Assembly: GCF_003003125.1 (NCBI RefSeq)
Contig: NZ_PVTZ01000011.1
Location: 1 to 64,000 of the forward strand
Direction of reading: 5' to 3'
Source: Laceyella sediminis
GTDB taxonomy: Bacteria > Bacillota > Bacilli > Thermoactinomycetales > Thermoactinomycetaceae
Length of the DNA stretch: 64,000 bases
The position numbers were made by a program, and so were the translations under genes. Position 1 is the stretch's first letter; every line of letters starts with the position of its first letter. Positions 8,716 through 16,030 of the stretch are shown here, in pieces. The notes under the pieces are model-generated. The model saw nothing but the letters and a program-made list of their open reading frames with translations. It searched no databases and was not told where the DNA came from.

Positions 8716-8744
8716 TTGACCGAATCAACTGTATCGATACAGTT
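8716..8744 (+). promoter_or_regulatory. Promoter with overlapping palindromic operator
   Basis: Perfect 18-bp palindrome AACTGTATCGATACAGTT at 8727-8744 in the divergent intergenic region. On the plus strand a -35-like TTGACC (8716-8721) and -10-like TACAGT (8738-8743) embrace or overlap it, so a bound regulator would directly control the exporter promoter. The MocR-type protein next door is the obvious ligand. Confidence 0.6.
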
Positions 8745-8849
8745 TTGCCAAAATGACATTGTTTGGAATGGCCATTTACCATACTTTTTATATAACGGAT
8801 GATTCATTTCCAAAATGATTTTGCCAACCTACAGAAGGGAGAAGCTACG

Positions 8850-9767
8850 ATGAAAAACGAAAGCGGATTGAAACTCGCTTACTTATGTGCCGTGTTGAAT
8901 GCGGTAATCATCGGTTTTTCGTTTTTGTTCACCAAAGTGGCGCTTGAACACGCCAACCCGGTTGACACATTGATGCACCGGTTTGCAGTTTCGTTTGTGG
9001 TGATGTCAATTCCCGTTGCTTTCGGCTGGGTGAAATTTAAGTTCCGCGGCAAGCTTTTAGCATTGTTGTTGCTGGCAACCATGTACCCAGTTGGATTCTT
9101 TCTCTTTCAAGCGTTTGGATTGCAACACGCTTCGTCAGCCGAAGGAGGTATTTTGTACGCCTTTACACCGATCGTGACCATGGTACTGGCCTCCGTTTTT
9201 TTGAAGGAAGTGACAACACTCTTTCAGAAGGTATCGATCTTCTTGTCGGTATCTGGCGTTGTGTTGATCTTCGTTATGAAGGGAGCAGACTTCGATTTCT
9301 CGAATTTCACCGGGATTTTCTTATTGCTCATGTCGAGCTTGGCTTTTGCCGGTTACAGCGTATTAGTCCGGTCGCTTTTGCGGGTTTACAGCCCGACAGA
9401 AATCAGTTATGTGATGCTGGGAATCGGATTCGTCTCTTTTTCGGCGGTTTCAATCACCACTCATGTGGCCGACGGCACGCTTGACCTCCTTTTAGCCCCG
9501 CTTACCAGTGGTTCCTTTGTTGTTTCCATTCTCTACTTGGGTGTATTGTCCTCACTTGTCACAGCGCTGACTGCAAACTACGCCTTGTCAAAAATAGAAG
9601 CTTCAAGAATGAGTGTTTTCGCCAATCTAGGGACCGTCGTCTCCATTATCGCTGGAGCCATATTTCTGGGAGAAGAAATCACGGTGCACCATCTCATCGG
9701 TTCGGCACTGATCATCGCCGGAGTGATCGGAGCGAATCGTTTGGGGAGAAAAAAGGTGACGGCGTGA
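8850..9767 (+). CDS. EamA/DMT-family transporter
   Basis: An integral membrane exporter of the drug/metabolite transporter superfamily, 305 residues with about ten hydrophobic segments arranged as two EamA repeats (N-terminal LAYLCAVLNAVIIGFSFLF, C-terminal SVFANLGTVVSIIAGAIFLGE, the latter a typical EamA signature). The ATG at 8850 follows GAAGGGAGAAG; an in-frame ATG at 8799 would add 17 residues without a ribosome binding site. The substrate cannot be told from sequence; members export amino acids, metabolites or drugs. Regulated probably by the divergent MocR-type gene. Confidence 0.88.
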   Translation: MKNESGLKLAYLCAVLNAVIIGFSFLFTKVALEHANPVDTLMHRFAVSFVVMSIPVAFGWVKFKFRGKLLALLLLATMYPVGFFLFQAFGLQHASSAEGGILYAFTPIVTMVLASVFLKEVTTLFQKVSIFLSVSGVVLIFVMKGADFDFSNFTGIFLLLMSSLAFAGYSVLVRSLLRVYSPTEISYVMLGIGFVSFSAVSITTHVADGTLDLLLAPLTSGSFVVSILYLGVLSSLVTALTANYALSKIEASRMSVFANLGTVVSIIAGAIFLGEEITVHHLIGSALIIAGVIGANRLGRKKVTA

Positions 9768-9902
9768 ATGCATTCCGGCTGACTGTTGGAAGAAAGACGG
9801 AACGGACTGGAAACCATGCGTGGGGGTGGATGGCTTTACGGATGGAGATTTAAGCAATGTGGAAAGTAAGAATGGGCAGAAATCTGTGATAGCATAATGA
9901 AG

Positions 9903-9932
9903 CTCCCCGTTATCAGATGGGGAGCTTTGTGC
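9903..9932. terminator. Bidirectional terminator between EamA gene and htpG
   Basis: Stem AAGCTCCCC / GGGGAGCTT with a loop of about ten bases between two convergent genes. The 135 bp before it hold no recognisable gene. Confidence 0.65.
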
Positions 9933-9948
9933 TACGATGTTTAGCTTA

Positions 9949-11828
9949 TTAAACCATGATTTTGCACATGTCGTTCGTAAATTGGACAGGGTCTTCAATC
10001 GGCAATCCTTCGATTAGGAGCGCTTGATTGTAAAGCAGGTTTGTATACAGGTTTAGCTTATCCTTATCTTTTTCAAACGCATCCTTTAGCGTTTGGAAAA
10101 CCTCGTGGTGGATGTTAATCTCCAAGACCTTATTTGCTTTTATATTCGGGTTGTTAGGCTGGGCGTTTAATATTTTCTCCATCTCGATGGTAATTTCACC
10201 TTCTGAAGACAGACAGACGGGGTGGTTTTTAAGGCGCTTAGAAGCTTTTACATTCGTCACTTTACCCGATAATTGGTTTTTCATGTATGCAAATAGCTCT
10301 TGGTTTTCCTGCTTTTCTTGATCGGTCTCTTGTTCTTCGGCTTCGATTCCCAGATCGCCACTTGATACATTCTTGAATGGCTTGTCCTTGTAACTCATCA
10401 TCATTTTTATAGCAAACTCGTCGATATCATCGGTAAAGTATAGGATTTCGTAGCCTTTGTCAGCGACGAGCTCGGTTTGCGGAAGCTTTTCAATTCGTTC
10501 GATGGAATCGCCGGTGGCATAATAAATGTATTTCTGATCTTCTGGCATTCTCGATACATATTCGTCCAGCGTGACGAGTTTCTTTTCTTTAGAGGAGTAG
10601 AACAGCAACAAATCCTGCAGCGTTTCTTTGTTGGCACCAAAGTCGCTATAAACGCCGTATTTCAATTGTCTGCCAAAGGATTTATAAAACTGCTCATACT
10701 TTTCCCTTTCATCCTTTAGCATGCTTTGCAATTGACTCTTGATTTTACGCGCAATATTTTTGGCGATCAGCTTTAATTGCTGGTCATGCTGTAGCATCTC
10801 GCGAGAGATATTCAGCGATAAGCTGTCGGAATCGACCATCCCTTTGACGAAGCTAAAGTGGTCAGGAAGCAGGTCAGCGCATTTATTCATGATTAATACA
10901 CCGTTGGAATACAGTTCCAGCCCTTTTTCGTATTCCTTTGTATAATAGTTAAAGGGGATGGTTTCAGGGATAAACAGGATCGCCTGATATGTTACCGTAC
11001 CCTCGACGTTGAGATGCACATATTTGATGGGTTTATCAAAACCGTAATGCTTCTCCTTATAAAACTGCTCATAATCCTTAGGAGTCAGCTCGTTTTTATT
11101 CTTACGCCAAATCGGCACCATGCTATTGATGGTCTGTTCTTCCTGAACATCTACTAATTCGTTTTCGCTGCCTTCCTTGAGCTTTTTGACAGTCACGTCC
11201 ATTTTGATGGGGTAACGGATGAAATCCGAGTACTTTTTGATGATTTCTTGTAATCGGTACGTTTCTAAGAATGCATCATAGTTCTCTTCTTCGGTGTTTT
11301 CCTTTATCTTGAGAATAATATCCGTGCCGACCTCAGCTTTTTCACAGGGCGTAATCGTGTATCCATCTGTCCCCGTAGATTCCCACTTAAAGGCATGATC
11401 GCTGCCAAGAGCCCGGCTAATCACGGTCACTTTGTCTGCCACCATAAAGGCAGAATAGAATCCACGCCAAACTGGCCGATTAATTCGTGCCCATCTTGGG
11501 ATTCGTGTTCTTTCTTAAATGCCAAAGAACCACTCTTCGCGATGGTGCCAAGGTTGTTTTCCAACTCGTCCTCGGTCATGCCAATCCCGGTGTCGCGAAT
11601 GGTTAGTGTACGGTTCTCTTTATCGGCAATCACTTTGATATAATAATCCTCTTTATTAAAGACCAACTTAGGGTCGGTTAACGCTTTGTAATAAATCTTA
11701 TCGATGGCATCGCTGGCATTGGAGATTAACTCCCTTAAGAAGATTTCTTTCTGTGAATAAATCGAACTGATCATCATTTCCAGCAGTCTTTTTGATTCGG
11801 CTTGAAACTGCTTCTTTTCCATGCTCAT
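9949..11828 (-). pseudogene. htpG: HtpG (Hsp90) chaperone gene interrupted by a frameshift
   Basis: Two overlapping frames together encode one Hsp90 protein of about 626 residues. The first (start 11828, [19 protein letters not shown]) carries the N-terminal ATPase motifs [13 protein letters not shown] and [11 protein letters not shown] and runs to IGQFGV. The second resumes with [21 protein letters not shown] and continues to the normal C-terminus. The expected linking segment [13 protein letters not shown] is restored by inserting one G after GTGG at about 11462. So a base is missing from a short G run, either a real inactivating deletion or a sequencing error. Everything else, including length and C-terminal dimerisation region, looks intact. 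A promoter and CIRCE element lie upstream. Confidence 0.9.
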
Positions 11829-11871
11829 TCTCTCCTTTGAATCTAGAAAATTAGCAGGTGAGAAAGCTTTG

Positions 11872-11898
11872 TTAGCACTTGATGGTGACGAGTGCTAA
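11872..11898 (-). promoter_or_regulatory. CIRCE operator (HrcA binding site) of htpG
   Basis: TTAGCACTT-N9-GAGTGCTAA matches the CIRCE consensus TTAGCACTC-N9-GAGTGCTAA with one mismatch. It sits between the htpG promoter and start codon, so HrcA would repress htpG in the absence of heat stress. Confidence 0.92.
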
Positions 11899-11907
11899 GC
11901 ATCTATT

Positions 11908-11936
11908 TTTATAACATTCAATTTTTTTGATGTCAA
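11908..11936 (-). promoter_or_regulatory. SigA-type promoter of htpG
   Basis: Read on the minus strand: TTGACA (11936-11931), 17-bp spacer, TATAAA (11913-11908), immediately upstream of the CIRCE element. Confidence 0.85.
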
Positions 11937-12023
11937 TATTGCACAACTAGGTAGCGGAAACAGTAGGAGAGAGGTGGTTGTCCGTCCTATTTGAAGCTCT
12001 CATGAAGAAGCAAGGTATCCTGA

Positions 12024-12160
12024 CTAGGGTGTGTCTGATGAATAGGCCAGCGACTGCAAAACCATTTTCTCATTCGCTTCACGCGTGGCGAGGCGCTCCT
12101 CAAGAAAAGGTTTTTCCGTCGCTTCTTCCCCACCAACTTGATTTGCCAGACACACCCTAG
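12024..12160. mobile_element. MITE-like repeat, copy A
   Basis: A 137-bp element with perfect 14-bp terminal inverted repeats, CTAGGGTGTGTCTG at 12024-12037 and its complement at 12147-12160. A second, inverted copy is at 32072-32206 and a 24-bp end fragment at 47721-47744. The internal part (e.g. CATTTTCTCATTCGCTTCAC) is conserved between copies. The TA inside each terminal CTAG could be a target duplication, as left by IS630/Tc1-like transposases. The element encodes no transposase. Small frames across it are by-products, not genes. Confidence 0.85.
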
Positions 12161-12261
12161 ATACCAGCTGACCAGAAAAGAGGGTTGAGGGAGAGGGGGA
12201 GGGTTGCTTTCTTATTATTAATTTCATAGTATTCTGATATAAAAATGAAAGGGAGAAGGGT

Positions 12262-13158
12262 ATGTTTTATCCAGCGGCGAGAAAAAGAAGAATGAGGCAA
12301 CGACAAATGGCACAAGCTGCAAGGAATGCAGGGAGATTCGGGAGCCAGCAAATGAATCAGCAAGAGAATGGAAACGGGTTTCTAGGTTGGACATGGTGGC
12401 AGCAGTTGATCGGGGTGGAGTTATTAATTGGTGGGTTTATTATCTCTTGGTATGTGATTACTTTTTGTTATCAAGTAGGTTTCAAGAATTATTTGGTTAT
12501 TCCGCTGTATTATATGGATTTTTCGTTGTTTACGCTATTAAAACCAGGTTTGAATTTGTTAATTGTATTGTTTTATCTGATCATATTGTTTTTATGGTTT
12601 TTCACTAAAGATCGCTTGATGAAGTATGTCTTTTGGATTGCATTTCCTTTTTTTGCGGTAATAACTAACTTTGATATAACTGGAAAAGGTACGTTGTTTT
12701 TATTTATCTTCCTTCTTTGTCTTGCTACTATATTGATCCGTCGTGCAAATAAGTTGGGAAGGTATGATAAAAAAGCCGAAGAGCTTCAGGAGAGTCCTGT
12801 TAGTATCGCTTTATTTATCATCATTGTCCTCGTATTCGCCTGTGTATCTTCTATGTCAAACGGTTTAATTGAAGCAAGAAATCAAGAACGCTTTTATATT
12901 ATTGATGATCATAAAGAGAAAAAGGTCGTTCTTGATACATACAAAGACTACTATATCACTGCCCCAGTTAACATCAAAAAGAAAACCTTTAAACCTGAAT
13001 TTGAGTTGATCCCTATATATAAAGACGATAAAGAACCGCCTGTCAAAGTGGTTAAAGATAGTAAAGAGTTAAACCAGGCAGAGAAGCAAGAAGAAAAGAT
13101 CGTGCTAAAATATATGGAAATTGGCCCTTTAAGACCAGAAAACCCCTATAAACCTTAA
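12262..13158 (+). CDS. Membrane protein of unknown function
   Basis: A 298-residue protein with a basic, Gln-rich cytoplasmic N-terminus (RKRRMRQRQMAQAARNAGR), then about five hydrophobic segments: near 47-70 (LIGVELLIGGFIISWYVITF), 90-112, 120-140, 145-160 and 178-200 (SIALFIIIVLVFACVSSMSNG). A polar ~100-residue tail rich in Lys and Glu follows, probably outside the membrane. A GAAAGGGAGAAGGG ribosome binding site precedes the ATG. I do not recognise the family. It stands alone, 100 bp after a MITE copy. AT-rich codon use differs from the flanking core genes, hinting at an accessory gene. Confidence 0.7.
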   Translation: MFYPAARKRRMRQRQMAQAARNAGRFGSQQMNQQENGNGFLGWTWWQQLIGVELLIGGFIISWYVITFCYQVGFKNYLVIPLYYMDFSLFTLLKPGLNLLIVLFYLIILFLWFFTKDRLMKYVFWIAFPFFAVITNFDITGKGTLFLFIFLLCLATILIRRANKLGRYDKKAEELQESPVSIALFIIIVLVFACVSSMSNGLIEARNQERFYIIDDHKEKKVVLDTYKDYYITAPVNIKKKTFKPEFELIPIYKDDKEPPVKVVKDSKELNQAEKQEEKIVLKYMEIGPLRPENPYKP

Positions 13159-13171
13159 TCTCGGTGGTATT

Positions 13172-13267
13172 TTGAGATTAAATGAGTTAGATGCTGTAGA
13201 ACCAATCATGTCCGATATCTTAGGATGTGGATGTTGCGTGTCCAAGTGCGAAATAGATATAAAATAA
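13172..13267 (+). CDS. Possible small Cys-rich peptide
   Basis: A 31-codon frame beginning TTG at 13172 (or 19 codons from ATG 13208) ends with LGCGCCVSKC followed by EIDIK and a TAA just before a strong terminator (13270-13305). It begins 13 bp after the membrane-protein gene and has only a weak ribosome binding site (GGTGG). Four Cys within ten residues and the acidic preceding segment recall a modified-peptide precursor, but no maturation genes are visible. It could equally be non-coding. Confidence 0.25.
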   Translation: MRLNELDAVEPIMSDILGCGCCVSKCEIDIK

Positions 13268-13269
13268 TA

Positions 13270-13307
13270 AACACTATCTTCATCAGATAAGAAGATAGTG
13301 TTTTCTT
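13270..13307 (+). terminator. Rho-independent terminator
   Basis: 12-bp stem AACACTATCTTC / GAAGATAGTGTT (13270-13302) followed by TTCTTTT. Confidence 0.85.
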
Positions 13308-13528
13308 TTGCGATTTAGTTTGAGGGGCCTGATGAGTATACTGTTGAAATGGCATATTGGACGAATAGAGAGCGATGCCTTAATGAGGCATAGTCCAAAC
13401 AATTAGTGCCACAGTGATTTACATGGATGAACATGTTGCTGGGATGTTTAGCAAGCTGAATGTTTTTGTGTTAAAATATAATCTCTCCTTATTTTCATAG
13501 TATTATGAAAAGGGGAGGGGTTTTTATT

Positions 13529-14053
13529 ATGTATAAACAGTTAAGCTTTTTTAATCGTGTAAACTCATGGTGGATGTCAGTTAAGAAAACTTATCGCAGA
13601 GTCAGACGGAAATACATTGTGACCAAACGATCTGTAAAACAAATGGTACGCTGGATACTTTCCCCGTTTCTGGCGATACAGTTTATCTTTGAGCAGATCG
13701 CGTGGGGGCACTTTCCGGTGCTGGATAAAAACATGTTCATGACGGATAGCATCTTGGAACGGTGGATGTATTATGACATCCGGTCAACCTACAAAGGACA
13801 GATTATTTCGCAATATCCGATAGGTCCCTACTGGGCAGACTTTGCCTTGCCGAAATATAAATTGGTGATCGAATTAGATGGGAGAAAGTATCATAAGGGA
13901 CGAGAAGATCATGACCGTCGACGTGATGCTTTTATGCGAAAAAAAGGGTGGAAGGTTATGCGGTTTACTTATCATGATGTAAAGAAGCGTAGAGCAAAAT
14001 CAGTTGATAAGATTTTGAACTATACGCGGAAACTTGATAATAAAACCAAATAG
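13529..14053 (+). CDS. DUF559-type endonuclease-like protein
   Basis: 174 residues. The C-terminal half is a PD-(D/E)XK-fold DUF559/Vsr-like domain: QIISQYPIGPYWADFALPKY, then LVIELDGRKYH and a following helix with DRRRDAFMRKKGWKVMRFTY. The acidic residues in YWADF and IELDG form the expected metal site. The first ~60 residues are basic and may contact nucleic acid. I chose the ATG at 13529 because the AGGGGAGGG at 13511-13519 sits 9-10 bp before it; an in-frame ATG at 13505 lies upstream of that site. It is a stand-alone gene, so its DNA target is unknown. Members often occur near mobile or defence genes. Confidence 0.75.
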   Translation: MYKQLSFFNRVNSWWMSVKKTYRRVRRKYIVTKRSVKQMVRWILSPFLAIQFIFEQIAWGHFPVLDKNMFMTDSILERWMYYDIRSTYKGQIISQYPIGPYWADFALPKYKLVIELDGRKYHKGREDHDRRRDAFMRKKGWKVMRFTYHDVKKRRAKSVDKILNYTRKLDNKTK

Positions 14054-14122
14054 CGCTCTGAAACTGTGCCTTAAATAACGATATTGCAACGAATAATCAT
14101 ATAGTACCCCGGAGCTTTTTTG

Positions 14123-14153
14123 GCCAACTACATAGAAGTGGTTGGCTTTTTTT
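14123..14153 (+). terminator. Terminator after the DUF559 gene
   Basis: Stem GCCAAC / GTTGGC (14123-14146) followed by seven T residues. Confidence 0.6.
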
Positions 14154-14190
14154 AATCCATGGTGCAAGTCTGTCACAGGAGTGAATCAAC

Positions 14191-14703
14191 ATGAAATATG
14201 TATTTGTATTCATCATGAGCTCGATCCTAACTATTTTGTCTGTAGGGTGTACAAAAGAAAATCATTTTGATCTTGTGTTTCTCATTCCTAAAGGCTTTAC
14301 TGGATGGGTTTATGCTGTCGGGGATATTCCAGGAAAAAAAGCGCTTGTTAAAGAGGATGGAAAGTGGTTGGTACCGATTTCACATGATGGTCAATTGCGG
14401 ACGTGTACATCTTTGGGTGGGGAAGGAGGGGTTGAATTTTACTTTGTAGACGAAAAAGGAAAACGGACAAAGGCACATATGGAATATGAAACCATTGATT
14501 GGGTTCCGAAAAAAGGTGTGATCTATGTACAAGGGTTTCATTCTGTCGGACGTGAGGATGAAAAAGGAGAATATCCGACTATGCAACAGTTCTTTGTTGG
14601 CACGGCTCAACAGTACGAAGAATCCTTGTATATGAATCAGCATGAACAGTATCCTGATGATGTTCCTCCGCTCAATTCATCAAAACAAAATGCTTGTAAG
14701 TAG
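14191..14703 (+). CDS. Putative lipoprotein, DUF6843-like
   Basis: 170 residues. An N-terminal signal (MKYVFVFIMSSILTILSVGC) ends in a lipobox, so the mature protein is probably anchored by Cys20 on the outer face of the membrane. The remainder is a single soluble domain with FLIPKGFTGWVYAVG and VYFVD-like strands; from memory this resembles small Bacillus lipoproteins annotated DUF6843. Function unknown. GTCACAGGAGTG before the ATG is the ribosome binding site. The next gene starts 32 bp after its stop and may be cotranscribed. Confidence 0.7.
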   Translation: MKYVFVFIMSSILTILSVGCTKENHFDLVFLIPKGFTGWVYAVGDIPGKKALVKEDGKWLVPISHDGQLRTCTSLGGEGGVEFYFVDEKGKRTKAHMEYETIDWVPKKGVIYVQGFHSVGREDEKGEYPTMQQFFVGTAQQYEESLYMNQHEQYPDDVPPLNSSKQNACK

Positions 14704-14735
14704 ATTTGATAAAATCCAAATAGAAAGGAAAGTGT

Positions 14736-15395
14736 ATGTACATGACTCATTCCGAGACAAGTAAACAAATCTCATTGGATTCGGATACCGGACGTGTTCT
14801 TATGGTGTATAACTTCCCAGTGTACCCCGAAACAAATGAAGTCCATTTACGTTCAGCAGAAGATATAGCGAAGCGTGCTTTGGCTCTTCATTTACTATTA
14901 GGGGTAATATTTTATCGTGAGCCGGAGAAAGTGGTAGAGTGGGCAAGGGAAGAAGGATTATGGGATTCGCTGAGCCCGCAAGAGCAAAATGTATTTTCTG
15001 TACCGATCTCTGATCTCAGCCCGGCAGAGAAAAGTTGGAATCAACGAGCGATGCAATCGAACCTACTTACTTGGCGAATTGAAGGCTTGCTTGCATTATT
15101 ATGGAGCTTGAATTTAGTTGAAGAGCTTGATTTACCAATTGAACGGTGCGATGGTAGTTTCATTCGTGAGGTGTTGCCAGGGCTGGGTGAGCCACTTGAA
15201 CCATTTATCGCTAAAGCGGAATGCCGTCCGATTGAAGAGATCGTACATATGCTTGACAAGCATTTTGAAATTTATAATCAACAGGTGGAAGCTTTCAATC
15301 ACGATGAAACGCTTGAGTATGATATGCTGATTACGTATGAACGCATTCATGCATTAAACTGGGTATGTGGTTTGATAAGTAAATGGGATGACTGA
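14736..15395 (+). CDS. DUF4272 family protein
   Basis: 219 residues, cytoplasmic, mostly helical and acidic. RSAEDIAKRALALHLLLGVIF and TWRIEGLLALLWSLNLVEELDLP are the conserved segments I associate with the DUF4272 family, and ERIHALNWVCGL is the typical C-terminal motif. The biochemical role of the family is not established. An AGAAAGGAAAG site precedes the ATG. Followed by a terminator-like hairpin, so it ends a short two-gene unit with the lipoprotein. Confidence 0.75.
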   Translation: MYMTHSETSKQISLDSDTGRVLMVYNFPVYPETNEVHLRSAEDIAKRALALHLLLGVIFYREPEKVVEWAREEGLWDSLSPQEQNVFSVPISDLSPAEKSWNQRAMQSNLLTWRIEGLLALLWSLNLVEELDLPIERCDGSFIREVLPGLGEPLEPFIAKAECRPIEEIVHMLDKHFEIYNQQVEAFNHDETLEYDMLITYERIHALNWVCGLISKWDD

Positions 15396-15423
15396 GATTG
15401 AAACATTGTACCCAGAAAATGAA

Positions 15424-15454
15424 AAGGACACCTCAAAATTATAGAGGTGTCCTT
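15424..15454 (+). terminator. Terminator-like hairpin
   Basis: Perfect 11-bp stem AAGGACACCTC / GAGGTGTCCTT with a 9-nt loop; no T run follows, so efficiency is uncertain. Confidence 0.5.
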
Positions 15455-15791
15455 AGGAGAAAATTCAATTCAAAGCATCCCCAACGTGAAATAGTCTGAC
15501 CTTAACCTTTGGGCATGCGTCATAGTGTGATGGGTTTGATGGTTTTATTTTCTGAATCATTTAGATATAATGAGTAGAGGGTGTAGGTTGTTGGCTTAAT
15601 AATGCGAACACCCATTGCTTCGGAAAAAAGCCAGGGGGCCGTCGGAAATGCCCAATCCCTTATGAATCAAGGGGTTTGCCATTTGATGCATGTATGATAA
15701 AACGGTTTTCTGGTGATAAAAACTTAATTTTTGGAGGAGTGTTCGGAAAAGGGACAGCTAGACATTGATTTTTTACAGGTTTTCGCGAACG
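15455..15791. other. Non-coding stretch, possible CRISPR leader at its right end
   Basis: No supportable gene. The last ~100 bp before the orphan CRISPR repeats are AT-rich (…ATTGATTTTTTACAGG…) and are on the side where a leader would be, given that the repeats end in GAATTGAAAC on the plus strand. No cas genes are nearby. Confidence 0.4.
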
Positions 15792-15902
15792 CGTATCAAT
15801 GAAATACATCTCAGTTAGAGAATTGAAACCTGACATTCCATATCTCTGCGATCTCTTTGGTTGTCGTATCAATGAAATACATCTCAGTTAGAGAATTGAA
15901 AC
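15792..15902 (+). CRISPR. Orphan two-repeat CRISPR array
   Basis: Two identical 38-nt repeats (15792-15829 and 15865-15902) begin CGTATCAATGAAATACATC and end AGAGAATTGAAAC, separated by a 35-bp spacer (15830-15864) beginning CTGACATTCC. The GAATTGAAAC end is typical of type I-B/III repeats. A 7-mer TATCAAT followed by AAAA at 15944-15954 may be the start of a decayed third unit. There is no Cas gene in the window. Confidence 0.82.
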
Positions 15903-15988
15903 GGGGTTCTATACCAGTTGCCATTTTTCATGATTTTGAACTATATCAATAAAACCCAGAATGCAAACCGCCAGGGAATCTATAAACA

Positions 15989-16027
15989 AAAACCGGCCGG
16001 AGAAGTCTTTCTCCAGCCGGTTTTATT
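15989..16027 (-). terminator. Terminator of the M1 peptidase gene
   Basis: Long stem AACCGGCCGGAGAA / TTCTCCAGCCGGTT with one mismatch. On the minus strand it is followed by TTTTTGTTT. Confidence 0.8.
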
Positions 16028-16030
16028 TTT

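Noticed and set aside
9768-9902. Gene remnant between the EamA gene and htpG
   Set aside because: No frame gave a recognisable protein piece.
11978-12227. Small proteins containing PFLEER or its antisense, also at 32077-32283
   Set aside because: They lie wholly or mostly in the MITE-like repeat and lack ribosome binding sites.
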